From NCBI GenBank assembly GCA_022578965.1, contig MU400529.1:186001-250000 (forward strand): 64,000 nucleotides of DNA. Direction: 5' to 3'. Positions 26,015 to 37,813 of this stretch are shown piece by piece. The stretch is from Xylaria sp. FL1777 (taxonomy: Eukaryota; Ascomycota; Sordariomycetes; Xylariales; Xylariaceae). How positions within the stretch are numbered: position 1 is the stretch's first letter; each line of letters opens with the position of its first letter. The notes under the pieces are model-generated. The model was not told the DNA's origin. It saw only the letters and a list, made by a program, of their open reading frames with translations, and ran no database searches. The position numbers and the translations under genes are program-made.

Positions 26015-27484
26015 CTAGCAGGCAGCCATAGCCTTCTGAGAGCGAAGCGGGCTCTGTGGGCGCTGTTGGTGATGTTCCGAGAAACGGCGATGAAGTAGAT
26101 GTTGTACAAAGGAACGGGGTCTGACGAATTCAACGTCCGGTAGGCTGAAGCGGCGAACGCGATGCTTGTTGGGTTGCCAGCGTGACTTAATGCAGTCATC
26201 GACAAGGGCCATAAGACCGGTTGCAACAACAACGCTATTGAATGGTTAGGCAAACCGAAAAATCAGGGGTAGGCTATGGTCAAATATTATGTATATGTAG
26301 ATTTATCTAGTTCTTGGGAGGGCCAGGATAGGTGGATGTACTTACTCTGCGACATCTGTCTGCACATCAATCAGGCTCTGGTCGCTTATCCACATGTGGT
26401 AGGGAGGGATCCATCCACCTGCGTGTTCATCGATGGCGATTTGATTCGGTGATCGAGTCTCGGGCACGATGTGAGCGACTGGGGTGTTGTCGCCGTCACG
26501 GAAGAGATGAAAAGATATTGTTCCGGTCAACTTGTCCATAATCCGCCTCCAGGCGTATTTATGTTGCCACCATTCGAACTCGTACTTCTTAGCCTTGTGT
26601 CCACGGCGTTGAACGTCTACCCGTGCGTAGTTTGAGAACTCTAGCTTGATAGTGTTCGTAGGAATGGGACGCGCCCTTTGCTTGTGTTCATGCATAAACG
26701 GTTGCTCAAAGCTGCCTTGAAGTTCATCATCAGCTACCGTTGTTGAATGGCTGGTCCCTGGACGGCTTTTGGTAGAAAACAGAGAGCCAGAAGTCGGTGA
26801 GCGACGTAGTGTTGGTCGACATGTGAGAGTCTTCACGGCAGTCGAAACAGATCTTTGCAATTTCGGATGGCGTGTCTCAACCGGCTCCACGTATTTACGC
26901 TTAGAATTGCAGACCTCACGACCAGAGTCTCGGCAGTACCTCCGAAGGGAGAATTCGCGCTTGTTCAAATCGCGCATGCGCAAATGAAAGAGCTGTATCG
27001 TCTTTTTCCGGCGGCCAGATATGATTGTATCCACGCGAAGATTCATGTTGCCATCCGGTGTCAGATCATCGTGACGGATTATGAGCTTGTTCATAGAGGG
27101 AAAGAGAGCAGCAAAGTCCTCTGGCGTGGAAGGTCGAACGTTGATGTCTTCAATCTCATGGCGGTATATGGGCAATGGGGGAATCTCCGGATATTCAATA
27201 CCGTCATCAATTTCCAGGTCTTCGGCTTCATCATATGATGCCCGCGATGAGTACGTCTCAACGGAGGAACGAGGATACAGGCTTGTTGCCGGTGAAAGGT
27301 CCTCGTGGTAACATGATGACTGAGTTCTTGGGGTTCGCGGGGTTGAGCACTTAGTCGATGGCAGGGGACTATCGTATAGAGACGACGGGTCAGTGCTTCT
27401 TGATTCATACGAATCGGAACTGTGTCTCGTATGCCGAGTGCTGGTGGTGTGATTCGAGTTGTTGGTATCTCTCCTTCGAGACAT
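26015..27484 (-). CDS. Unrecognised fungal protein, possible tubby-like fold
   Basis: Two exons, 27484-26346 and 26234-26015, joined by GTAAGT and CAATAG, give 452 aa. Splicing replaces a premature end with a conserved-looking tail VVVATGLMALVDDCIKSRW. Residues 1-100 are Ser/Thr/Arg-rich and disordered. Residues ~115-420 alternate beta-like strands (LRVDTIISGRRKKTIQLFHL, KLEFSNYARVDVQRR, KYEFEWWQHKYAWRR), which suggests a tubby C-terminal or LURP-like beta barrel; this is only an inference from strand pattern. Start ATG at 27484 is preferred over the in-frame 27553 because the MSRRRDTN start lies in the Ser/Arg-rich region. The function is unknown. Confidence 0.7.
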
Positions 27485-30400
27485 GATGACTACTGTATCA
27501 AATAAGACAGAATGCGCCGGTTGCACAGATGGAAGCTTCGCACCAAACGTCAAAGGTGAGAGATAGTAGGCGTTCCTTATATCTGTTGGAAGGTAGGCGT
27601 GTAACAGTTTCAGGGTCCTTGATGACGATGGTCAAGTGGGCCGACTGATTCACATAGGTGTAATTCGATATATACTAAATGTAGGCCCCCGCTGCGGCCT
27701 AACGATGAGGTACCCTCGATCTTCTAGATGCAAGGGAACAATCCTGGGGTACTAGGGCTTGGGCCGTATGAGAGAGAGCTAGGGTGCGTGCCTGAGGTTT
27801 CGAGTCAGCGCTCCAATGAGCTCGTGGGGAGCAGAATGAGGTGTACGTTGACAAAATTATTTTCTTTCTATAAGGAGAGACAAAGCATGTGTGCCTCAAT
27901 TGAAGGACCAGGTTAGTTATTAATTAGATAGAACAACTGGAGCAACATGGCACGACGAGAGACGTGGGCTTGCACTATAAGCAGGGTGAAAGAACAATGA
28001 ACTGGGGGAGCATCATGTAAGTACGGCGAATGCGGGCTAGGCTGGGGTGTGAGCTGACGACAGGCTCATGTACCACTGAAGCACAGCACATTTGTCGATA
28101 GTAGCCAAGGCGAGCGGTCGGAGAGAAGACCCGCGGGCAGAACCGGACATTGGACGACACTGTGCATCATCACCAGAAGACCCTCGGTACCTGATGACTG
28201 GCAAGCGTGGTGTGGCATGGGCTCTGCAGGACTTCGCTCGGCCTCGGGCGAAGTCGTCTGGGTCAAACCCCGGTCGCTCTCGAAGCTGGCGAACAACTGC
28301 GGGATGCATCGAGTGTCTCCCAACTTCCAAGACACAAATGTATGTGGGGGGTGGGCGGCTGCAGAATCTACCAATGCTGGGCCCGACCGTGCCCTGCCCG
28401 TCTATATCGCAGTGCAGAGAGACGACAGCATGCGCGCAGATGACATATTACCTCGTTGGTAGTAGGCAGTGTCCAGGCTCAGTATAGCGTGGACCGGCCG
28501 ACAGGGAGGAGGCGGCGACAGCGGCTACATTGGTCGAGATCCATCGCCATGGGCTGGCTGTCCAGTCGCAACACAGCTATGAACGTGTGCTCCAGTGTAG
28601 TATTGCAGGCCACGCTCGCCATTCACGACAGCCAGGCTGGCTACGGGACAGAGGATACAGGATACCTTACGGCATACGGCATACAGGCTGGACACTCCCC
28701 TCGAGGGATGGGTGAATAATGGCCTGTCTGCCTGTCTGTCCTGTCCGTCTTGTCTGTCCCGGAGGGTGGGTGGAAGGACAGACAGACATCCAGACATCGA
28801 ACCACCAGCCAACCATCTCGTTCACACGTGGTTCAATTGCGGCATTTGGCGACATGCCTTCTAGATTATTCCGCGCTAGGCCAATTATCCAGAGCAATAC
28901 GCAGTAGGTGCTGTGTACGTCGTTGTGTGTGTGTGTGGGCATAAAGAGTTGTGATACCCATTGTTGCCTGGCACCTATACTATACCGGTCTAATAATACA
29001 CATAATCTGGGAGAGCAAGACGAGAGAGGAGAGGAGAGGAGAGCAGAGAAGAGCAAGTGAAGAGGGCGCACGACGACGATGGTGGGGTTACCTAGGTAGA
29101 TTCGTTGGTCTTTGGCTCTTGGGTACCTAGATACAGTTGTACACAGCTAGCTATGTCACCCTACACGCCTCCCACCTACTGCACTGTAGCCCAACTAGCT
29201 CTGGGTAGGTTAGTGCTTTACACGTAACCATTTCTTGGGTGGATAGCGTACTCTCTTAGGTATCTAGCGCCTGCCAGCCTGAGATTATAGCGCCAAAACG
29301 GGATGCCCTCTGCGAAGCGACCATGGCCAACCAGCAACCTAAGAGTCAGCCAGGTGTGCCACCAGCGATCGTGGCTGGTGGTAGCTCTAGCCACTTTAGG
29401 ACACATCTCGAATCGTCCCATCAATCAGATACTTACCTACCTTTTTTTTTCCCTGCTTTTTCTTCTACCCCAAGAGATCCCATCTGACCATTGTCCAACG
29501 TCGGTCCTGGAATTCGCCGATACGAGCGCACCTTGATGGCCACTCGACGATTCAATCGTTACAGTCAGTGAAAATTTTTTCTCCCTCCTCGACAATGTTG
29601 GAACGCCGGTCATCCAGATCAATTGGCCAACTGCAAAGCCAAGTCACGTAGCGACGACGAGGTGTGTGTGCATGTCGTGTCAACTCTGTAGCTATTTCCA
29701 ACCAGCTCGCCTTCACTCCTCTGTCTACGTAAATACAGCTGTGCCTATGGATTGCCATCGCCATCACGGCAAGCATTGCCGAACTGATAATTGACTCAAT
29801 TCGACGGGTGCGACTCGGCGACCCGCCAATTGAACCACATCTCGCGATACCACGGAATAGAAGCCGACATATACATGTATTCGATGTTCGTGAGTCGGTA
29901 TGGCAATCCGAGTCCACGACGCCCTCGCTGTCGCTTATCGCTTCTCACAAGCGCAAATCAGTGAGGGCACGCAAGTTGCGGCGGCCGATAGGAACCATGT
30001 TATCGTATCCAATGCAACGTCGCCGTCGAATAGGAACTCGCGTATGCTAGTGAAAATGCTACCTCCGCTTCGCCCTCAATTGCCATGCGTGGAGCGACCA
30101 GCATCCCTTTTTTTTTTTTCAAGAAAAGAAAGGTATATCTTTTTTTACCTCGTTCCTGTCGGTAATCTGTACAGCATACTAGTTCAACCGTTCAACAGCC
30201 CTAATGCATCTCTTGAACGGTGAGCACAGCCATCACCTCGCATTGAACACCATAAGAGCGGTTGGCCCATGTTTATCAAATCTACTCCTACTATCAAGCC
30301 TTGGATGTGTTGTCTAAGTTATTTACGGCATTTAAGCCTCTCCTAGATATCGTCAGCCTTCGATCAAGGCACCATGAAAGCTAGATGGCTGATAAATCAA

Positions 30401-33400
30401 TTTTTCGGGCAAAGGTAACTAACGCCTCTCGACTTAAACCTCATGCACCGTGGGCCATCACGATCACGTAGTGATACGATAGTGCAACATGTTCAACGAC
30501 GCCTCTTACTCCCGTAAACTTGCATTTTACACTTTCTACTAAGTCGAACTGCCTGGTCGCAGCGGCTATACTATGTCCCCTTCCTGCACTCCTGCATGTC
30601 ACCTTTTCGGGTCAGCGGTGTGGCATTCGCTCATTCGCTGGTTGGTTGGGGCCCGATCTCCACGTCAAATGTCGTCGTCGTGCCAGGCGTCCCGGGGATA
30701 CTCAGGCACGTGTTTCAGACGCCCCAGAAAGCACTTATCTTGCTGAGGCTGCTCTGAAGACTACGCAATGGTTGGTTGCCAGGTGTTATGCTCCTTTATC
30801 ATTTATCATAGAGTCAGGTATTCGGAAAGGGAAGTCTGCCCGGTTAGGTCACCATGCCCCCTCGGCGCAGCAAGCAGCTATACGACACCGAGTACTCATG
30901 GTTCTCAGTACGTCTTATGCTCACCAAACCCAATGCTAAGACGCCTATCACCCTTCTCCGACTGCGGAACAATGCTCCCTTTGCTTCGCTGCGATACCTA
31001 CACTTGAAGTTTTAGTAAACGATTCGTCATGCAGTCAACGAGCAGTTTCTAAGACTTGCTGTTGAAAGCATTGAGCGCGCATCGATCAGACAGCTTATCG
31101 GTTTATACAGTTACGCTTAAACACCAAATAAGTACCTCACGGTGATGCGCGGGACCATCAGGAGCAATCCTCCTGGACACGTCGTGCTGACAGTTCAACC
31201 GTGCATTAGATAGGTTCTATGTTACTCACATCTCGTCTCCGACTCTCAACATGTACCCCACAAACGCGAGATACCGAAACCGGTATGTGTTGTGAAATGG
31301 GTCACATATTCCTATTCGACCGGTGCTAAGGACCGACTGATGCAATTAAGTGGCTCTCAAATTCAGATCTTCCTAATATAGCTTTCTTGTGTCAAATTTT
31401 GACAGGGGTCGGGTGAGCAGCCGTACAGCTGTGGTCGTGGGCCCGGGCTAGTGATGTGTTTGGGTTCGACAGCACGCACAACGATATCCGAGTGCTTCCA
31501 ATGGCTACGCCGACTATCTAGGCTAGACTCTCATCGGTTTCCGCTTCCGTCGTCGCTCAGTTCCCACGATAGTCACCTTGGATTTTCGTTGTGTCAAGAT
31601 AGGGACTGCCAAGCTGTCCGTCCTTGCATCGTCGGTTTCTGGCCCCTTACCAGCTGCCACCACTCACTGCAAGATATACAAATGCAGCAGCGTATATCAT
31701 ACGAGAAGCCGTTTCTTCCGGCCCTCCCCGTGTGAAGATTTACAAGATCAACATATAATAACACAGTTGACGTTATTGCATCAGCTATTTTGAAACGCGT
31801 TCAACGACGCCGCATTTCCTGAGGATCCAGAACTCGGTCAGTCGTTGAGAAAGAGTCATCTATAGCTACTAAGTCATTGCCACCCAGTGCCGCTCTTATT
31901 GCATAATTTTGCCGTCAAATCGTTGGACGAAGATAGAGCCGCAAGGATTAAGCCTCTGGGAGCCCAAACTACTCGCGTGACTCGTATGTATCGAGCCGAG
32001 TGGCTCGATCGGACAAGCATAATCTATAAGATACAACGTCTCAGGAACGCAAATATCTATAATTGTAATAATACATCATTTATCTAACTTGACTAATATC
32101 CACCCCGTCTCTTAAGCTATACAACTCACTGGTGACCGGATTCGCCTAGGTAATGCATACGCAAGGCGTTGCTTTCCAAGGTGTCGATAGGTAATGGCAT
32201 CCGTCCATAGCTGAAACGTTATACATTCATATTGAAATATATGCTAGTATGCTTGTATGCTAAGTTGTTAATCACCCTGGAATATGAGTTATCTACTCGC
32301 AAAGGTACCACGTTGCATTGACTAGTTCAGATAAGATTAAAGTGCCCGACCAACGCAACTTTGCTGTCTCGTGATAGAACACGTAAGCATTATCTTCAAG
32401 CTATATCTTATGTAAGTAGGAAATCGTCTGCAGTATGAACATCTAACGGTTACTCTGTCGCCAGAGCACACTCCACCTAACACGTCAACTACAATGACAA
32501 TCCAGTCTGGAAAAAACCAGCTGGCAGGTGTCATCGTACGACGAGGTATACTAGAGATTATTAAGCATTAAGGGGTTACTACCTTGTATCGGCTAATACT
32601 TGGGAAAAGGTCGATCAATACCAGCTCTTACATGTAATTGCTTGTATAACCTGTAAATTGAAGTATGACACAAGACCTAGCTTGTAAATCACTCTCTATC
32701 CTCTAAGATTCTCTATGTAGGTCAGTATATAGTATAAGCTATAAGAGGACCACGTTATGTGGGAGAAAAGTAAGTAAAATCTATTTTTATAAAGGATATT
32801 CGAAGTAAAGCAGCAAGAAAGTATTTCTGCACGTAGACTTTCTGTGGTTTGAATTATCCCACCGCATTACACGAGAATACGTCAGAAGCTACCTGTATGA
32901 TGAGCACGATCTGTATCTTCTATATTTACTTATCTATACTGCTGCCCGAAATATTCGTGTCGCGTTGACGCGCGGGACTGACTCGTCTACAGAATCACGT
33001 GTCTGTATCCCAAGAATGTTTTCTTCAACTTGGTTTAATTTTCACAAGCCTTACTTACGCAGTTCTAATTTCTCTCTAGAGGCGCCTCTTCCTGCGGCAA
33101 AGTTTTAAATAACATTCATTCTTTCAAAGTACATAGATATGAAATAAGTAGCTTATGTAATATCATCGAAAATATGACCTGTCATTTAGAACCACTAGAT
33201 AGATAATTATGGCCTAGCTAGAATCCAATTAACATAGAGATCTAGCTCAACATGGCGCCAATTATGGGCGTCGAGAGGCATTTCTATAATAAGTAATACT
33301 AGACCTTGTATTAGGCCTTGTATAAAAGGTTGTCCTACAAAATCTGGCGGAGGCGGGCTTTGGTAAGTACCATAACTCCATAGAGTTTGCTGCTGGAATT

Positions 33401-34074
33401 ATGACTGTCCCTACCTTGGGCTGAACTATTATCGTGACATGGTCAATACTTCGTGACAATATAACTGGAAATCATGACATCATCTAAGATATGAATGACT
33501 GTTGTTGCACCACTCTTGAATAATCAAACCAAGGGTATGGTCGGTAGTAGTCGTTAGCAGCAGTTAACAGTAGCCGAAGCTTACGCACAGCTCTGAGCAC
33601 ATTTGATTATACAGAATCAACATTCCGAAACTCGGCTAAGCTTGGAGCAAGTATACAGAGCGACATGATACTGAGGCCGATCACATAGTAGCACTTAGCT
33701 CTGCGTCGTTCTCCTGAAGTCATCACAGCCCCTCCATTACAAGCACATTATTGAGCCCAATAGGGGCTTCATCCCGACACGAACCCGGCATTGCCATCCC
33801 TAGCTGCACTTTATTCCAACGTTAATATCAAGTTCTGCATTTTATTACTTCTCAATGCAGGAAATTTCCGATCATAAGAATATGTAAACACATAACTTAT
33901 ATAAAAGAATATCTAGGTAAACTAGCCGTTCCAAAGAGGAGACAGAGTTTATATCGTAGCTACGCCTAGCACGAATACCAGAGAGATGACCATGTTGGAT
34001 ACCACCACCTGCAGCATTATGGCATGCTAGTCTAGTCTAGTCACCAGACCACCAAGCGCTGTCCGATCGCCAAC
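27485..34074. other. 6.6 kb without a supportable gene
   Basis: No open frame here has convincing coding character. Contents seen: a G+C-rich part (28.0-28.8 kb) where several frames stay open by composition; a CTGT/ACAG-type tract (28718-28790); a GA-rich microsatellite (about 29024-29055); a 53-codon frame at 30854-31015 (MPPRRSKQLYDTEYSWF...) that looks protein-like but isolated; and AT-rich sequence from 32.0 kb on. It may be the wreck of former genes or transposons between core genome and the cluster. Confidence 0.4.
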
Positions 34075-35392
34075 TCAAGAACTCCCCTCCTCCTTAGTGT
34101 CTCGATAATAAAAGCTCTCCAGACCCGGAGGCACAACACCCCCAGCAATCTCCACACCCTCCACAAACGCGCGGATCTCCCTCTCCTCCCCGTCGCTGAG
34201 CACAAGGTCCAGCGCGGCGCGGTTCGTCTCCAGGTTCGCGATCCGCTTGGTCCCCGGGATGGGGATGATATCATCGCCCTGCTTCAGCAACCACGCGATC
34301 GCGAGCTGGGATACAGACGCGCAGCCCTCCTTGGCGTCGGCGAAGGCGGCGAGGCGCGCCACGGCATGCGCGTTGGCGTCGCGATTCGCGCCCTGGAATC
34401 GCGGCATCCGCTGCGCGCGAGTGTCCTTTTCGTCCGCTAGCGGCGTCCCGTTGCTGAATGCTGCTGTGATCATGCCGCGGCCGAGTGGCATTGCGGCTAC
34501 GACGGCGATGCCGAGCTCGCGGCATGTCGATAGTAGGTTCGTGCCCTCTGGCCCCTCGATGCTTCGCATGAAGACCGAGTAGTCTGCCTGGTACGCGGCG
34601 ATGGGGGCGATCTTGTGCGCTCGGCGGAGCGTGGCTGACGATACGGCTGACAGGCCGATGTGTTTGATCTTGCCCTCGCTAGCGGGACGGGCATGCGCGT
34701 GTTAGTGTGGTGCAAGTCTGCAGTGAATCGATGCCTGGAGTTGGATTCTTACGCTTGTAGCTCCTTCATTGCTCGCATGGTTTCTTCGATGGGAGTTTCG
34801 GGGTTGACATTATGGGCATAGACTTGCCGTCGAGGAAACACGAGTTAGTCCGCTAGAGTTGTTGTTTTGATAGGGACGCAGAGGTGTATTGAAATAAGGC
34901 GACTCACATAGGTCAATCGAATCTATACCAAGCCTTTTAAGACTATTCTCACAGGCTTTCTTGCAATAAGCCGCTGAGCTATCGATTCCGTATTGTCCGT
35001 TGCCAACAATATACCCAAACTTCGTAGCGATGAAGATGTCATCACGCTTGCCAGTCCGCTTGAACCACTTCCCGACCATCTCTTCGCTATCGCCGTAGAG
35101 GCTAGAGGAGTGAAATGTCAGCAAGTATATCCAAGATTCATCGTCTTTCTTTCTGTTTTTACCCCCTGGGATTTGCAACATCTTACTGTGTTGATCCCAA
35201 TTTTGGCCCTTACTCTGAAGTATCCCAAAAAGTCACCCCCAATTCGAGCGCGCGATCGTATACCCTGAAGCGTTCCAAGTCGCTGGGGTATGACCCGTAG
35301 TGGCTGGTAGACAGACTCTCTAGTCCGAAACCAATGGCGGATACCTTTGGGCCATTCTTGCCAAGTGTGCGGAGGGCGCAAGTAGAAGCCAT
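34075..35392 (-). CDS. Aldo/keto reductase
   Basis: Four exons, 35392-35214, 35101-34908, 34822-34753 and 34678-34075, all phase-consistent, give 348 aa. The AKR fold signs are: ALRTLGKNGPKVSAIGFG at the start; catalytic tetrad candidates Asp and Tyr in WDTSDLYGDSEE, Lys in FIATKFG and His in YAHNVNPETP; GKIKHIGLS; AVVAAMPLGRGM; and the NADPH-binding IPIPGTKRIANLE. It should be a cytosolic NAD(P)H-dependent reductase of carbonyl groups; the substrate is unknown. The acceptor of exon 3 (GGCAAG) is weak but gives IDLFYAH, matching the family. It is the first gene of the accessory block and divergent from the regulator at 35989, so it may be a tailoring enzyme of the cluster. Confidence 0.88.
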
Positions 35393-35988
35393 GATGTATT
35401 GTTGATGTGTAAACGTAACTTGTATATATTATAGGACTCATGAACGATGAAGTAGACTCTCAATGCCTTTGTGCCAGGAGAAGAGAGAGGAGTTCGAGCT
35501 CTTATACTTTTCGTTCACCAGTATCGCCAGTTGTTTCGAGACCAACGTTGTTCATCATGTCATTGGATAAACCAATTATCTTTCAGGGTAGCCGAGATGG
35601 GGTCTTGCAACGACTTAACACCGAAACAATACTCTTTAACAAAAAGTCCGGTGTTTATGTTAGACCTCATAAATCCAAATATTCTTTGGCGCTTCCGTCT
35701 TCCCCTGCTCAGTGCATCATAACTTATTACTTCCCCGGCACTGGGTTCTTGGGATGATCCCTGTCATCCCGCTGTGCCGGATCTCTGGCCCAATCACATC
35801 GCGCAATTGCCGAGCAGGCCAATGAGATCCCGAACCGCAACCCACCGCATCCACGAGGCACGGTTACAGTTAACCACCGGCTAGTTTCCTCTATGATGGG
35901 CGAGAATCAAGATAGGATAATCTATCTCTTGTCCCTCTCTCGGATTCTTCCAAGGCTGTAGACACTGACACCCATCTTGAGCCGCGCT
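35393..35988. promoter_or_regulatory. Shared promoter region, reductase / regulator
   Basis: 596 bp between divergent start codons. It contains several CCAAT/ATTGG-like elements and CCGG-type triplets but no site I can assign with confidence. Confidence 0.4.
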
Positions 35989-37813
35989 ATGCCACGAGAC
36001 ACAATAGGTAATGGATCCGTCCCCAGTAAGCGAGCATGTTCCGGGCCGAGGGACAGGCAAAGATCAAGATCTGGTTGTGTTACATGCAGGTGAGTTATTC
36101 ACTGAAATATATCTTGTGTCTCCAAGGCTCACGTGTGGAAACAGGAGACGAAAAGTAAAATGTGATGAAGCGTACCCTGCATGTCGCCGGTGCGTTTCTA
36201 CCGGGCGCGCTTGTGACGGCTATGGGGTATGGGGAGGCGGAGGCGGCAACTTACACGGGCTCAGTCGAACCCGAGACGCCGTGGTCGCTGCTATTATTAG
36301 CCCCAAGCCATTGCACATCCCTTTTCTTGTCGCGAGTGCTGTGGAAAAGCAGCATTTCGATTGGTTCCGACACCACACACTAGCTGTGTTACCAGGGTCA
36401 TTTAAGGGCGATTTCTGGGACATACTTCTCCCACAGGCTTGTCTTAGCGAACGAGCTGTGTTCAACGCCGTCTTGGCCCTGGCTTCTGTTCACCGTGGAG
36501 GTAATACGAGTCTCGGGCAAGGCAAGGGGAATAAAGAAGCGGTGTCTATGAAGCCTGTTAATAAAGTCGAGATATTTACTCTGGAGCATTATCTGCAGGC
36601 TATCACCCAACTACAACCCTATTTCTCTTGTAGAAATAAGGCATCTTTTAGAGTTACTCTGATTGTTTGCGTCGTTTTCGTGTCTATTGACTTCCTCCGC
36701 GGGAACTTCAACACAGCACAGAACCATATCCGCGGCGGGCTCAGACTGATCGCAGATATGCAGCAGCTAGTCTCAGGAGATATTGGAAACGGCCGAGTCA
36801 GCAATATGAACGGCGCTGCTGACACGAAAGCCTGCACAGGTGATTTTATAGACCATTCGATTATGGAGATTCTCTCACGTCTATACATACAGATCAACCT
36901 CTGCCAACCCCTGAGCAACCATTCTGATATAACACTTTTCCAAATACCTCCACCACAACCTCGCCTACATAAATTCGACTCATATAGGGTTGCGTGGCTC
37001 GAGCTCGATCGGCTGATTCATCAAATATTTCACCTCACTAGTCAAGCCCTCCAGCACCAGAAAGATTCTGCCAAATCGTCCCCCATTCCCACTACCATGA
37101 CTAGGCTCCAACGATCAATTCTGGTGGACTTGGAGCGCTGGTCAGAGGTTTGCAAGGCGTCAAAAGAGGCACTACTTGGTGACGGACCGGTCAAATTCCA
37201 AAAAGCATACCGCATCGTGACCATGTGCCACAGCATGGCAACCATAATGGCGCACACATGCCTCCATCCCGAGGACGAATCAGCCTTTGACGCGCATACC
37301 GACTGCTTCCTCCTCCTAACTGAAGAAGCCACGGCGCTATTATCAATACCAGGTAGCGGTCTGGAAGATACCGTGAGGCTGTCAAATGGGAGAGCATTCG
37401 ACACCGCCCGAACGATCGTTGATGTTGGTTGCCTGCCCCAGCTGTACTACGTAGCTCTCAAATGCCGCGTTCACCATGTTCGACACAGAGCCGTCGAGCT
37501 TTTGCAGTCCATGGTTCATAGGGAAGGGATTTGGGATGCGAGGATTGCGGCAGCTGTGGCGAGGAAGGTAATAGAAGTGGAGGAGGGCAACTATTATGAA
37601 TCACTTGAAGGAACGGGGGAGGACTCACGCGAGAGCTTGCTGCCGGCTTTGCCTGAATGCTTTCGCCTTCGTGACGTCGAAGCCGTTTATTCCGGCGAGC
37701 CCGTCAACAAGGTGTTGTTATTCTGTAGGGGGAAACAAGGTACTGATGATCATCGGCGGGTGTGCATAGGGCAGTACGAGGTTGGCTCACAGAGTTGGGT
37801 GGATTTGGCTTAG
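35989..37813 (+). CDS. Zn2Cys6 transcription factor, probable cluster regulator
   Basis: Exon 1 is 35989-36089 and exon 2 is 36145-37813, giving 589 aa. Exon 1 starts at ATGCCACGAGAC; its frame gives a basic RDRQRSRSGCVTC that joins through a 55-nt intron (GTGAGT...AACAG) to RRRKVKCDEAYPAC. This restores a perfect C-x2-C-x6-C-x6-C-x2-C-x6-C cluster (C30, C33, C40, C47, C50, C57). The longest plain open frame, from 36011, runs through the intron in another frame and destroys the cluster, so the spliced model is right. Residues ~90-560 are the fungal transcription factor region (FRHHTLAVLPGSFKGDFW, AVFNAVLALASVHRG). Position beside tailoring enzymes suggests a pathway-specific nuclear activator. 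Confidence 0.87.

Noticed and set aside
28092..28812. Several overlapping 80-131 codon frames in both strands
   Set aside because: The segment is G+C-rich and many frames stay open at once; amino-acid composition is Arg/Ser/Gly-biased and no start, splice or family evidence supports any.
36011..36144. Start of the regulator at ATG 36011 without intron
   Set aside because: This reading breaks the Zn2Cys6 cluster; the spliced frame from 35989 restores all six cysteines.
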